A stretch of 64,000 nt of DNA. Origin: Treponema socranskii subsp. socranskii VPI DR56BR1116 = ATCC 35536. Its GTDB lineage: Bacteria > Spirochaetota > Spirochaetia > Treponematales > Treponemataceae. The notes below the pieces were generated by a model. That model did not search any database. It saw only the letters and a list, made by a program, of their open reading frames with translations, and was not told where the DNA came from. Numbering within the stretch: the first letter of the stretch is position 1; each line of letters starts with the position of its first letter. Shown in pieces: positions 51,917-60,452 of the stretch. A program made the position numbers and the translations under genes. The stretch is from NCBI RefSeq assembly GCF_000468115.1, contig NZ_AVQI01000028.1:22724-86723 (forward strand). The letters run 5' to 3'.

Positions 51917-52807
51917 TTATTTTTCTTTTTTCCCTGCTCGTATCTTTCCGAACAGTTTTCGAAGCACGCCGATTTTACCGAAGCAAATCCAATACAGCAA
52001 CAAGGCGACGCAAAGAATCGGTATGCCGAAAATGATTATATACAAAACGACGAATATAAAGTTTGCAAAAAATCCGACGACGGTTTCACAGAATTCGATA
52101 AACGCAGATTTCAAATCGGGAAAAATAAAGCCCCTGTCTTCCGTGTGATTGTACGGCAAGTTCGCTTCGATATAGATTTCCGAATAATCGATCTGCTTGG
52201 ACAATCGATTGAACTGTCCCTGCATCTGCTCGATTTCAGCCGTCACGTCGTTTATCTTCGTTTCGATTTCGAGCATGTCTTTCATATTTTTCGCTTCCCG
52301 AAGATACGATTGTAAGCGCTCGAGCAAAACGCGGCGCGTTGCCAAACGCGAATCCAAATCGTAAAAGCGGTCGGTAACGTCGACGCTGTCCGCGGATTTC
52401 GAAACGATTTTGCCGATAGCGCCGGACGACGACATCGCATCGTCAAAAGCGGAAGACGGGATGTGCACCGTCATGCCGAGCGAGCGGCCGTCTTCCGAAA
52501 AATCCGAAACATAACCGCCGAAGCGTTTCGCCCATGCTTCCGTCGCCGCCTTCGTTTCGGCAAGACTCGAAACTTCAAAACGGATATTTCCCGTGCGAAT
52601 GAGCTTACGGTTTTCGGGCAAAGGCAGCGCAGCATCGGAAAGAGTGCCGGCGGATTTTTCTTCGGCCGCATAGACGCCGCCCGATCGCATAGGCGCACTG
52701 TCGGCTGTGTATTTCATTGCGGCAAAGTTTTTGCGCGCGCCGCAGCCGGTCAAAATACCCGCCACTACAAAAACCAGTAACAAAATTATCGATCGTATCC
52801 GTTTCAT
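51917..52807 (-). CDS. DUF4349 lipoprotein
   Basis: Predicted lipoprotein of 296 residues: lipobox ILTGC (Cys near 21), a DUF4349 domain at about 65-230 (RKLIRTGNIRFEVSSLAETKAATEAW, then the coiled-coil MKDMLEIETKINDVTAEIEQMQGQFNRLSKQIDYSEIYIEANLP), a C-terminal transmembrane hairpin (TVVGFFANFIFVVLYIIIFGIPILCVALLLYWICFG) and a basic tail. The family is widespread and uncharacterised. The frame begins with TTG at 52810, but the ATG at 52807 follows GGGGGTATTG. TATACT lies just upstream. It is divergent from the RelA/SpoT gene. Confidence 0.82.
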   Translation of the reverse strand: MKRIRSIILLLVFVVAGILTGCGARKNFAAMKYTADSAPMRSGGVYAAEEKSAGTLSDAALPLPENRKLIRTGNIRFEVSSLAETKAATEAWAKRFGGYVSDFSEDGRSLGMTVHIPSSAFDDAMSSSGAIGKIVSKSADSVDVTDRFYDLDSRLATRRVLLERLQSYLREAKNMKDMLEIETKINDVTAEIEQMQGQFNRLSKQIDYSEIYIEANLPYNHTEDRGFIFPDLKSAFIEFCETVVGFFANFIFVVLYIIIFGIPILCVALLLYWICFGKIGVLRKLFGKIRAGKKEK

Positions 52808-52896
52808 CAATACCCCCAGTATATTTTATTAACAACCGAAATATCGATACGATACAGGATGTACGAATTATACGAGCAAAGGCGATAGAACGATGC

Positions 52897-52931
52897 TTGC
52901 CTCATGACCGGCGATTTGATACGATAATGCG
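52897..52931 (+). promoter_or_regulatory. Leaderless-type promoter of the RelA/SpoT gene
   Basis: TTGCCT (52897-52902), 17 bases, TACGAT (52920-52925), then six bases to the ATG. No ribosome site is present. Confidence 0.7.
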
Positions 52932-54731
52932 ATGAGTATGACCGTCCCGATCAAAGCCGATATACATGATACTGCCGCACTGCTGAGAGAATTTTTCGGC
53001 ACCTTCGACTTTTATTCCGATGAAGACAAACAAAAAATCGAAGCGGCATGGAATCTCCTCTGTGAAAAATCGCGCGGCAAAAATCGAACCGACGGCTCTC
53101 CGTACTATGTGCACCCGCTTCGCATCGCATACATCCTCGCGCAAAACAAAATGGATTCCGAATCGATATGCGCAGCTTTGCTCCACACGATATACGATTT
53201 CGACGTCACGAAAGACGACATACGCAAAGCGTTTGACGAAAGCGCTTCCTGCCTCATCGACGGTACGACGAAGATCATGCACATGCCCGTCGGACATTCG
53301 ACGATTCAGCAGGCGGAAGCGGTACGCAAAATGCTCTTTGCGATGGTCGACGACGTGCGCATCATCCTTATAAAACTCGCCGACAAACTCGATCAAATAC
53401 GCTGTATCGATACGCTTCCCGAAGCGGCGCAGCGTACGCTTGCCGCGGAGATAATCGATATCTGGGCGCCGCTTGCGGATCGGCTCGGTATGCAGGAAGA
53501 AAAAAACGAATTCGAAGATTTGAGTTTAAAGTATACGAATCCCGATGTGTTTTTGCAAATCAAAGCGATCGTTGCACAAAAAAAAGACGAACGAAACGCC
53601 TATCTCGAAAAAGCCGTCGAGCAGATTCGAACGGCAGCCGAAAAAGAAGGTATTCACATTCGCATTACGAGCCGTGCAAAACATTTTTATTCGATTTATC
53701 AAAAGATGCGCAAGCGCAACGTGTCGCCCGACAAGCTCTACGATCTGCTCGCGCTCCGCATCATCTGCAACGCAAACTCGGAATGCTATACGATCGTCGG
53801 CATCGTGCACAATCTTTGGAAACCGCTCGACGGACGATTTAAAGATTACATCGCCATGCCGAAAGCGAACGGCTACCGCTCGCTGCATACGACCGTCATG
53901 TGCGACGGGAAACCGCTCGAAATACAGATACGCACAAAAGCGATGGACGAAGCGGCCGAGCACGGTATCGCGAGCCACTGGCTGTACAAAAAAGGAAAGA
54001 GCCGCGATTTTGTCGACATCGAACATCTCGGCATTTTCAACGAACTGCGCGAGCTGCGCGACGGTCACGTTTCCGACGAAAACTTTTTCAGCGCGCTGAA
54101 AAACGATTTGCTCGGCGATGAAATCTACGTGTTTACGCCTAAGGGACAAGTCGTACAGCTCCCGGCGGGATCGAACGCGATCGACTTCGCATACCGCATC
54201 CACTCGGCTATCGGCGAAAAAATTGTCGGTGCAAAAGCGGACGGAAAAATCATCCCGCTCGTCGAGCCGCTGCAAAATACGCAGATCATCGAAATTCTCA
54301 CGAATCCGCAGGCGCACCCGACGGCTTCTCAGCTCGCGGCGGTAAAAACCGCAAAAGCGCGGCAAAAGATCCACGCGTGGCTCACCGCACACGATCCGAC
54401 CTTTACCGACAAAGCGAAAACGGAAACGGCGCAGGCCGCGAACACGACAACCTCCCGCGAAATTCAGGAAACGAGGCGGCACAAAAAGGGAACGGGCGCA
54501 CACACCGACACGGTACAGGGAACGGGCAAAATACGCATCGGAAGTTCGACGAATTTTTTCGTCACCTTCGCTCAGTGCTGCAAACCGAAATACCCCGATG
54601 CGATCGTCGGCTATATTTCGCGGAACAGGGGAATCACCGTGCACCGCGCCGACTGCCTCACCTACCGGCGCATTCAGGACATCGAACACCGCTCCATAGA
54701 AATCGATTGGGATGTCGAAAATAAAAAATAA
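52932..54731 (+). CDS. RelA/SpoT-family (p)ppGpp synthetase with a degenerate hydrolase domain
   Basis: Stringent-response enzyme of 599 residues. The N-terminal HD domain keeps His61 (YYVHPLRIA) but reads ALLHTIYDFD at 82-91 where active hydrolases have HDxxED, and ADKLDQIRC where they have DRLHNMRT. The synthetase domain is intact, with RFKDYIAMPKANGYRSLHTT at 302-321, including the RxKD form usual in bifunctional Rel enzymes. A TGS domain follows at about 395-460 and a Cys-pair zinc-finger-like domain near 545-595 (FAQCCKPKYPDAIVG). The terminal ACT domain is missing. It should therefore make but not degrade (p)ppGpp. A -10 box lies six bases before the ATG. Confidence 0.9.
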   Translation: MSMTVPIKADIHDTAALLREFFGTFDFYSDEDKQKIEAAWNLLCEKSRGKNRTDGSPYYVHPLRIAYILAQNKMDSESICAALLHTIYDFDVTKDDIRKAFDESASCLIDGTTKIMHMPVGHSTIQQAEAVRKMLFAMVDDVRIILIKLADKLDQIRCIDTLPEAAQRTLAAEIIDIWAPLADRLGMQEEKNEFEDLSLKYTNPDVFLQIKAIVAQKKDERNAYLEKAVEQIRTAAEKEGIHIRITSRAKHFYSIYQKMRKRNVSPDKLYDLLALRIICNANSECYTIVGIVHNLWKPLDGRFKDYIAMPKANGYRSLHTTVMCDGKPLEIQIRTKAMDEAAEHGIASHWLYKKGKSRDFVDIEHLGIFNELRELRDGHVSDENFFSALKNDLLGDEIYVFTPKGQVVQLPAGSNAIDFAYRIHSAIGEKIVGAKADGKIIPLVEPLQNTQIIEILTNPQAHPTASQLAAVKTAKARQKIHAWLTAHDPTFTDKAKTETAQAANTTTSREIQETRRHKKGTGAHTDTVQGTGKIRIGSSTNFFVTFAQCCKPKYPDAIVGYISRNRGITVHRADCLTYRRIQDIEHRSIEIDWDVENKK

Positions 54732-54830
54732 TCGATATGCACAGTGCAATCGGAAAGCGGCGGAAGCGCAGTATACACAACGCGCTTTTTATGCTATAGC
54801 TACGGAAATGCCAATTACATCGAGGTTCTT

Positions 54831-55637
54831 ATGAAAAAAATACAATCCTATACCATCGCATTGCCGTTCGTACTGGTCGGCGCGCTCGCATGCGTTTCGT
54901 GCAAGTCGACCGAGCCGGCACAAAATCAATCGCAAAGAGACGTATATGCGGCACAAACTTCCGGAACGCAGATACAAATTCCGAAAGCGGATTCCGATGC
55001 GGCCGGCAGGGCGGCGCAAAAGAACAAAGGAAACGCTTTTGTCAATTTTTTTACCGGCGGACAACAGGACATCGAAATCGATATGACGCGCGTATTCCAA
55101 AAGACCGCGTTCGGCACGCTGAAAGAAGAAGATGCGCTGTGCATTTACAATATCGAAACAGGGCTTTCGGGATTTGCCGCGTGGTACCGCGGCGGCATGT
55201 ATCACGTGCTGCTGAATAAAGCCGGCCGCAGTTTATTTCGCGAAGCCGTCGATCGATATCTCGACGATTTTGAAAACAAACGACTCGACAGAAAAGGATC
55301 GCATACAAAAGAGTATGGGGAACATCCCGTTTCACTGCAGTGGGGATCCTTTGCCACGATGATCGGGAATCGTGCGCGCTCCCGCGTACAGTTCGGTTAC
55401 GAATTCAAAGACGGTTCTCCCTACTTTTTGCTTTCCGTGCCGTCGGCTGAAAACGAGCAATACAATACCGGCCATTCGAAAATCGCAGCGTCCGCAACGC
55501 TCAGGTTTTATTTTACAAAAGCGATGACTTCGCAGATGATGGACGCGCTCTCCGAAGAAAACATAGACGCTGCGATTGCACCGTATATGCAGCGCGTTCA
55601 AAGTACGGGCAAAAAACCGGCGCATGACGAGTATTGA
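54831..55637 (+). CDS. Lipoprotein of unknown function
   Basis: Predicted lipoprotein of 268 residues; the family is not recognised. The signal peptide MKKIQSYTIALPFVLVGALACVSC has its lipobox at CVSC. A Gln/Ala-rich linker leads to a domain with DIEIDMTRVFQKTAFGTLKEE, SGFAAWYRGGMYHVLLNKAGR and HPVSLQWGSFATMIGNRARSRVQFGY, mostly beta-like and plausibly treponeme-specific. The frame is open from 54744, but the ATG at 54831 has GAGG upstream and opens the signal peptide. It is 100 bases after the RelA/SpoT gene and convergent with rnhA. Confidence 0.65.
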   Translation: MKKIQSYTIALPFVLVGALACVSCKSTEPAQNQSQRDVYAAQTSGTQIQIPKADSDAAGRAAQKNKGNAFVNFFTGGQQDIEIDMTRVFQKTAFGTLKEEDALCIYNIETGLSGFAAWYRGGMYHVLLNKAGRSLFREAVDRYLDDFENKRLDRKGSHTKEYGEHPVSLQWGSFATMIGNRARSRVQFGYEFKDGSPYFLLSVPSAENEQYNTGHSKIAASATLRFYFTKAMTSQMMDALSEENIDAAIAPYMQRVQSTGKKPAHDEY

Positions 55638-55664
55638 GCGAGGAAAACCTGCCGGAATACCCAG

Positions 55665-55684
55665 TAATTAATAATTATTAATTA
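55665..55684. repeat. 20-bp perfect AT palindrome between convergent genes
   Basis: TAATTAATAATTATTAATTA lies between the convergent lipoprotein and rnhA genes. It may help bidirectional termination. Similar AT-only strings (TTAATAATTAATAAT at about 20728, AATTAACAATTATTAAA at about 59532) occur in other gaps. Confidence 0.6.
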
Positions 55685-55701
55685 ACAAATACAGTCGGAG
55701 A

Positions 55702-56172
55702 TCAATCTTTTTGCCGGCGGATTTCTTTTTGGCACAGCTCGTCGCACAGTTCGTTGTATTCGACTCCCGCGTGTCCTTTTACCCACGACCACGTGATGTC
55801 GAGCGATGCGGAAAGGGCGTCGAGCGTTTCCCAAAGATCGCGGTTTAAGACGGGCTTTTTCGCCGCCGTGCGCCAGCCGTTTTTTTTCCACGACCGGATC
55901 CACGATGTAATGCCGTTTTTGACGTATTGACTGTCGCAAAAAACGCGCACCGGTCGCCCGCGGTACTGAGAGTTTTGCGCAAGGGCGGAAAGGGCAGCGA
56001 TTGCGGCAGTGAGTTCCATACGGTTGTTCGTCGTCGATTTTTCTCCGCCGCTCAGCATTTTTTCTTTTTCCCCGTCGATGATAACGCATGCCCAGCCGCC
56101 CGGTCCGGGGTTTCCGCTGCAGCCGCCGTCCGTGTAGACGACGAGCGTTCCATTTTTGAAAGTTTCTGTCAT
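55702..56172 (-). CDS. rnhA: Ribonuclease HI
   Basis: Cleaves RNA in RNA-DNA hybrids. 156 residues with the complete active site: Asp15 (YTDGGCSGNPGPGGW), Glu53 (NRMELTAAI), Asp80 (FCDSQYV), His134 (VKGHAG) and Asp144. The frame is open to 56205 through a TTG, but the ATG at 56172 fits the family N terminus. There is no good ribosome site. It follows the phosphatase gene by 29 bases on the same strand and may be read from the same mRNA. Confidence 0.94.
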   Translation of the reverse strand: MTETFKNGTLVVYTDGGCSGNPGPGGWACVIIDGEKEKMLSGGEKSTTNNRMELTAAIAALSALAQNSQYRGRPVRVFCDSQYVKNGITSWIRSWKKNGWRTAAKKPVLNRDLWETLDALSASLDITWSWVKGHAGVEYNELCDELCQKEIRRQKD

Positions 56173-56201
56173 AGCAAATCGCTTTTTGTTAAAAAATTCC
56201 G

Positions 56202-57335
56202 TCAACGAAGGCGCTGCACGAGCGCTTCGATTTCATCGTCGCTCATGTCGTGTGCCGAAAGATATGCGCGCGCGCCTTTGACGGGAGACGAGTTTCCGAC
56301 GATCGTTTTATACATCGGCTCAAAGTTCGCCTTTGCGATAACGTTGTATTTGTAGCTGCCTTTTTCGACGTGATAAAAATCGACGTAGCTTTGCATATAG
56401 TCGCGCATAGCCTCTTCTTTGCTTGCACCCATGAGCGATTCGAGCAAAATCATAATAAAGCCGGTACGGTCTTTTCCTTCGATGCAGTGCAGGTAATACG
56501 GCCCTTCGTGAATGGTCATAAAGCGCAAAGCTCCGATGATACCGGCCGCAAACAAGTCGCTCGTAAAATCGATATTCATGCTCAGGCACACGACGCTGCC
56601 GGTTTTATCGAGCGATGCGTAATACGCGGAGTATTGAGGATTCGACGGATCAAGGTACGACAGGAGTTCGTTTCGGGAATCGGACATATCGACGACCGTT
56701 TTGATCTTCGCCCGTTCCATAAGAGCCGACGCATAGGGCGCGCGCGTCCAGCCCTTTTTCACAGGGTGGCTTCCGCGATATAAAATATTTTTTCCGATCG
56801 AGCCGAGCGAAACGCCTCTGAAATTGGCAAAGGCTTCATCCGACGCATAGTTACCCCGCTTGTCGCTTTTCGAAAGAGCACGCAGCGCATACTGTTCACG
56901 ATAACCGCCTTTTTGTTTCATCGAAACGGTGAGCGCAGAGCCGATGTCGACCTTTGCCGCTTCGTTCAGTTTTCCGTAATTGATACATGCGGCGATAAAT
57001 CCTCCGGCGTGATTCGTGCGTACGAGAAAAGCGCCCTTATCGACATCGTAGTTTGCAACGACGGGTGCGCTGAAGGTATAGCCGTTGTCGAAGCGTACGG
57101 TTACGATATCGCCGTGTTCATAGCCCGCCTTTTGCATATCGGCAAATGCGATATCGGTAACGGCATGGCCGTATTTTTCTATCGCCGTCACTTTTCCGCG
57201 GAATGTCCGCCACTCGGGTGTTTTCGCCGCCGCAGCAGGAGCCTGCTCTTTTGCAGATGCTTTCGATGCGGATGCGCAGCCCGCGAACAACAATGCCGCC
57301 GCAAAAATCGGAAGCATAAAACGAACGCATTTCAT
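56202..57335 (-). CDS. Lipoprotein with tyrosine/dual-specificity phosphatase domain
   Basis: Predicted lipoprotein of 377 residues. Signal peptide with lipobox LFAGC (Cys20), then a beta domain (TFRGKVTAIEKYGHAVTDIAF, VRFDNGYTFSAPVVANYD) at about 40-150, then a protein-tyrosine-phosphatase-like domain at about 190-360. The CX5R loop is HCIEGKDRTGFIM near 283, and the DSRNEL and LYRGSHPVKKG segments are typical of the Siw14/Iphp-like secreted group. The chosen ATG has GGAGGAA upstream. It lies 60 bases after gdhA. The substrate could be a phosphoprotein, phosphoinositide or inositol phosphate of the host or envelope; this is speculative. Confidence 0.82.
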   Translation of the reverse strand: MKCVRFMLPIFAAALLFAGCASASKASAKEQAPAAAAKTPEWRTFRGKVTAIEKYGHAVTDIAFADMQKAGYEHGDIVTVRFDNGYTFSAPVVANYDVDKGAFLVRTNHAGGFIAACINYGKLNEAAKVDIGSALTVSMKQKGGYREQYALRALSKSDKRGNYASDEAFANFRGVSLGSIGKNILYRGSHPVKKGWTRAPYASALMERAKIKTVVDMSDSRNELLSYLDPSNPQYSAYYASLDKTGSVVCLSMNIDFTSDLFAAGIIGALRFMTIHEGPYYLHCIEGKDRTGFIMILLESLMGASKEEAMRDYMQSYVDFYHVEKGSYKYNVIAKANFEPMYKTIVGNSSPVKGARAYLSAHDMSDDEIEALVQRLR

Positions 57336-57395
57336 AAATTCCTCCGCTCGCCGCAAAACGTACGGCACACATCGCACACTGCGGCGCTTGTATGC

Positions 57396-58742
57396 TTACA
57401 CCAGCCCCTGCGCAATCATCGCGCGGGCGACTTTGACGAATCCCGCAATATTCGCACCGGCGACATAATCGCCTTTTACACCGAACTCTTTTGCCGTATC
57501 GTATGCGTTGTCGTGGATGTTCGTCATGATCCGCCGGAGTTTCGCGTCGACTTCTTCCTTTGACCACGAAAGGTGTTCGCTGTTTTGGCTCATTTCGAGG
57601 CCGGAAACGGAAACGCCGCCCGCATTCGAAGCTTTGCCGGGAGCAAACAGGACTTTTGCGTTTTGAAACTTCGCCGTCGCGTCGAGCGTACTCGGCATAT
57701 TCGCACCTTCGGCGACAAGCCTGACGCCGTTTTTGATAAGCGTATCGGCATCTTTTCCGTTAAGTTCGTTTTGCGTCGCGCACGGAAACGCACAGTCGAC
57801 TTTTACCGACCACGGTCTCGCATTCGCGGTAAACTTCGCTTCAGGGAATTTTTTCACGTATTCGGAAATGCCCTTATGTGCGGCGCGGATTTTTTTTACG
57901 TAATCGAGTTTTTTTTGCGTGATGCCTCCGGCATCGAATATGAATCCCGTATGATCGCTGAGCGTCACCGGTTTCGCACCGAGATGAATCAATTTTTCGG
58001 CAGCGTACTGCGCGACGTTTCCGTCGCCCGAAACCGAACATATTTTACCGGAAAAATCGTCGCCGATTTTTTTCAGCATGCACTCCGCAAAGTAAATGAG
58101 ACCGTAGCCCGTCGCTTCCGTACGGATGAGCGAGCCGCCGAAGTCCAGTCCCTTGCCGGTGAGTACGCCGGAAAACGTATTCGTAATGCGCTTATACTGC
58201 CCGAACATAAACGCGACTTCGCGCGCACCCACACCCTTATCGCCTGCAGGCACGTCGGTATCGGGACCGATATGGCGGTACAATTCCGTAACGAAAGATT
58301 GACAAAAGCGCATCACTTCCGCGTCCGATTTTCCGTGCGGATCGAAATCGCTCCCGCCCTTGCCTCCGCCCATCGGAAGCGTCGTCAAACTGTTTTTAAG
58401 CGTCTGCTCGAAACCCAAAAATTTTAAAACCGAAAGATTCACTTCGGGACTGAAGCGCAAGCCCCCCTTGTACGGACCGATTGCACTGTTGAATTGCACG
58501 CGGTAACCGCGGTTGATGTGCGGCACCCCCTTATCGTCCGTCCACGGCACGCGGAACATGACGATGCGTTCCGGCTCTACGAAACGCTCGAGTACCGCAT
58601 TGCGCTCAAGTTCTCTTTGCATCTTTGCGACGGCGGGTTCGATCGTCGTTAAAACTTCCTGAACCGCTTGGAGGAATTCGCTCTGGTCGGCATTTTTCAG
58701 CTGAACGTCTTCCCAAATCCGTTTGACATACGCGTTTTTCAT
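57396..58742 (-). CDS. gdhA: Glutamate dehydrogenase, hexameric 50-kDa type
   Basis: Interconverts 2-oxoglutarate plus ammonia and glutamate. 448 residues, the standard size of the bacterial NADP-dependent hexameric enzyme. Motifs: GGLRFSPEVNLSVLKFLGFEQTLKNSLTTLPMGGGKGGSDFDP near 93-135 with the catalytic Lys in GGGKGG, and the nucleotide-binding segment CSVSGDGNVAQYAAEKL near 236, in which the middle Gly-X-Gly is GDGNV rather than GSGNV. An AGAGGG stretch lies upstream of the ATG. It is probably the first gene of a unit with the secreted phosphatase and rnhA. Confidence 0.94.
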   Translation of the reverse strand: MKNAYVKRIWEDVQLKNADQSEFLQAVQEVLTTIEPAVAKMQRELERNAVLERFVEPERIVMFRVPWTDDKGVPHINRGYRVQFNSAIGPYKGGLRFSPEVNLSVLKFLGFEQTLKNSLTTLPMGGGKGGSDFDPHGKSDAEVMRFCQSFVTELYRHIGPDTDVPAGDKGVGAREVAFMFGQYKRITNTFSGVLTGKGLDFGGSLIRTEATGYGLIYFAECMLKKIGDDFSGKICSVSGDGNVAQYAAEKLIHLGAKPVTLSDHTGFIFDAGGITQKKLDYVKKIRAAHKGISEYVKKFPEAKFTANARPWSVKVDCAFPCATQNELNGKDADTLIKNGVRLVAEGANMPSTLDATAKFQNAKVLFAPGKASNAGGVSVSGLEMSQNSEHLSWSKEEVDAKLRRIMTNIHDNAYDTAKEFGVKGDYVAGANIAGFVKVARAMIAQGLV

Positions 58743-58818
58743 TTTTCTTCTACCCTCTTATCCGGCCGAGTTCATTGAAACCGAATAAATAATACTAGCG
58801 CAAATCGGCGTTTTTGGG

Positions 58819-58830
58819 TAGTATGTCGCT
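58819..58830 (+). promoter_or_regulatory. -10 box six bases before the histidine phosphatase start
   Basis: TAGTAT (58819-58824) then GTCGCT and ATG. The -35 at 17 bases is weak (TAGCGC), and no ribosome site is present. Confidence 0.45.
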
Positions 58831-59379
58831 ATGACGCTCTACGTTACCCGACACGGTGAAACCGACTGGAATGCAAAACACCTCATCTCAGGTCTTGCCG
58901 AAGTCCCGCTTGCGGAAAAAGGCATGCAGCAGGCAGCTTCTCTCGCCGCCCGACTTGCCGAACATCAAAACGATTATCGCATCAAATACATACTCGTCTC
59001 GCCTTTGGGGCGCGCGCGGAAAACCGCATCGTATATCGAAAAAGCGCTCGGTATCGAAGCCGTCGTCGAAAAACGTTTGCGCGAAATCGATTTCGGCGAA
59101 TTCGAACACACGAGTACAAGGGGCGCGGAATTTCTCGCGATAAAAGCGAACCCGTATAAACGCTTTCCCGGAGGCGAATCGCTGCTCTATGCCGCGCACC
59201 GCATTTACGGAGCGATCGAAGATGCCCGCGCACGCTATGCGCCCGATAATCTGCTGTTTGTGTGCCACGGCATGGTTTCGTCGCTTATCAGCACGTATTT
59301 TCAGGATTACGAAACCATCGAAGAATTCACGAACAGCGGCTTTGAAAACTGCGGCTTACAGGCCTACGAATTCAAGTGA
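58831..59379 (+). CDS. Histidine phosphatase (phosphoglycerate-mutase-like)
   Basis: Cytosolic phosphatase of 182 residues. The phosphohistidine motif is TRHGETDWN with His8, the second Arg region is VSPLGRARKTASYI near 52, Glu is in REIDFGEFEH near 83 and the second His is in FVCHGMVSS near 150. Members act on 2,3-bisphosphoglycerate, alpha-ribazole phosphate or small phosphomonoesters. The size fits a broad-specificity phosphatase more than glycolytic mutase. It is a stand-alone gene divergent from gdhA. Confidence 0.9.
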   Translation: MTLYVTRHGETDWNAKHLISGLAEVPLAEKGMQQAASLAARLAEHQNDYRIKYILVSPLGRARKTASYIEKALGIEAVVEKRLREIDFGEFEHTSTRGAEFLAIKANPYKRFPGGESLLYAAHRIYGAIEDARARYAPDNLLFVCHGMVSSLISTYFQDYETIEEFTNSGFENCGLQAYEFK

Positions 59380-59420
59380 TAAAACGCATGCGGATTGTAT
59401 CGTACGCATATTGTTTCGGG

Positions 59421-59526
59421 CGGCTTTTTGCGGCCGCGCCGCAAAAACCGGGCTTTTCGGGGTTCCGCCTTCCGGCTCCATTCCTTCGGAACTTCCGCCC
59501 CTCCAATCCCTGCCGCACATCTCCCG
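59421..59526 (-). repeat. GC-rich, GGA-rich intergenic hairpin element
   Basis: Read on the minus strand, 59455-59526 carries eight GGA triplets, with small hairpins such as GCC-GGAA-GGC and CGGAA-G-TTCCG. It ends in a strong stem TTTTTGCGGC-N3-GCCGCAAAAA (59425-59447), T-rich on both strands, which could terminate either transcript. It resembles the GGA-loop element near tRNA-Gly in style. It could be a CsrA-titrating RNA, a repeat, or just the terminator region of the histidine phosphatase gene. Confidence 0.4.
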
Positions 59527-59567
59527 TGCCGAATTAACAATTATTAAATTATACATGAGGACATACG

Positions 59568-60452
59568 ATGAAAAAACAAACGATACTGCCTGTTTCGGCT
59601 CTGGTCTGCGCCGCGGCTCTCGCTTTGCTGTTTTTTGCATTCGGACGAAAAGGCGGCAATACCGGCGCGGCAGAGACGGCGTTTTTAACAAAAGCACGGG
59701 ATACGACCGCCGTGCAAAAAACTGCGGAAGAAGTACAGCGGGAACGGGATGAAGAACGCGCTCGATTAATAATTTCCGACATGAGCGCGCGCGCGCAGGA
59801 AACGATCGTCATAGACGATTACGGCGAGTTTATCGCGGATTTAAAAGCGCTTCTCGAAGAAGACGCGCAGAATCCCAAGGACGATCTTTCGCTTTTGACC
59901 CTCGTCGATAAAACGCATCCGCTTCCCGACGGCTACGCGCCTTCGCGCCTCATTCCGCTTGTGAAAAACGATGCGTTCAACGTTATCCGAAACGATCTGT
60001 CGCTGCGGCCGGAAGCGTACGAAGCGCTCGTCATTATGGGACGCGCGGCGCGGAACGACGGCGTTACACTCCTCGCAAGCTCGACATACCGTTCCTACGA
60101 ATATCAAAAAAAAGTGTTCGAGCGCTGGGTTGCGATCGACGGGCTTGCAGAAGCCGAGCGCGAAAGTTCGCGTGCGGGCACGAGCCAGCACCAACTCGGT
60201 CTCGTCATCGACTTCGGTTCCATCGACAATACCTTTGCCAACACCCGTGCGGGCGCATGGATGAAAGAACATGCGGAAGACTACGGCTGGAGTTTGAGTT
60301 TTCCCGACGGTTATGAAGACATAACCGGCTATCGCTGGGAAAGCTGGCACTTCCGCTACATCGGGAAAAAGGCGTGCGCATTTCAAAAAAAATACTTCGG
60401 CGATATCCAACAGTTTATGCTCGAATTCATCGACGCGTGGAAATCTTTATGA
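59568..60452 (+). CDS. LAS-family (VanY/M15B) D-Ala-D-Ala carboxypeptidase, exported
   Basis: Peptidoglycan peptidase of 294 residues. N-terminal membrane anchor or signal (LPVSALVCAAALALLFFAFG) precedes a charged helical linker and the M15B domain at about 120-290. Motifs: SSTYRSYEYQKKVFERW near 170, SQHQLGLVIDFGS near 205 with His and Asp zinc ligands, and the second His in WESWHFRYIG near 265. It trims D-Ala from muropeptides in the periplasm. GAGGA precedes the ATG. Its stop overlaps the next start in ATGA, so the two genes are coupled. Confidence 0.9.
   Translation: MKKQTILPVSALVCAAALALLFFAFGRKGGNTGAAETAFLTKARDTTAVQKTAEEVQRERDEERARLIISDMSARAQETIVIDDYGEFIADLKALLEEDAQNPKDDLSLLTLVDKTHPLPDGYAPSRLIPLVKNDAFNVIRNDLSLRPEAYEALVIMGRAARNDGVTLLASSTYRSYEYQKKVFERWVAIDGLAEAERESSRAGTSQHQLGLVIDFGSIDNTFANTRAGAWMKEHAEDYGWSLSFPDGYEDITGYRWESWHFRYIGKKACAFQKKYFGDIQQFMLEFIDAWKSL

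Noticed and set aside
53526..54749. 407-codon open frame antisense to the RelA/SpoT gene
   Set aside because: Composition is Arg/Phe/Val-rich, as expected for a shadow of the sense codons. There is no start signal or recognisable domain.
59356..59697. 113-codon minus-strand frame over the gap before the carboxypeptidase gene
   Set aside because: Its first part is antisense to the signal peptide of the carboxypeptidase and the rest crosses the GC-rich hairpin element; it has no start signal.
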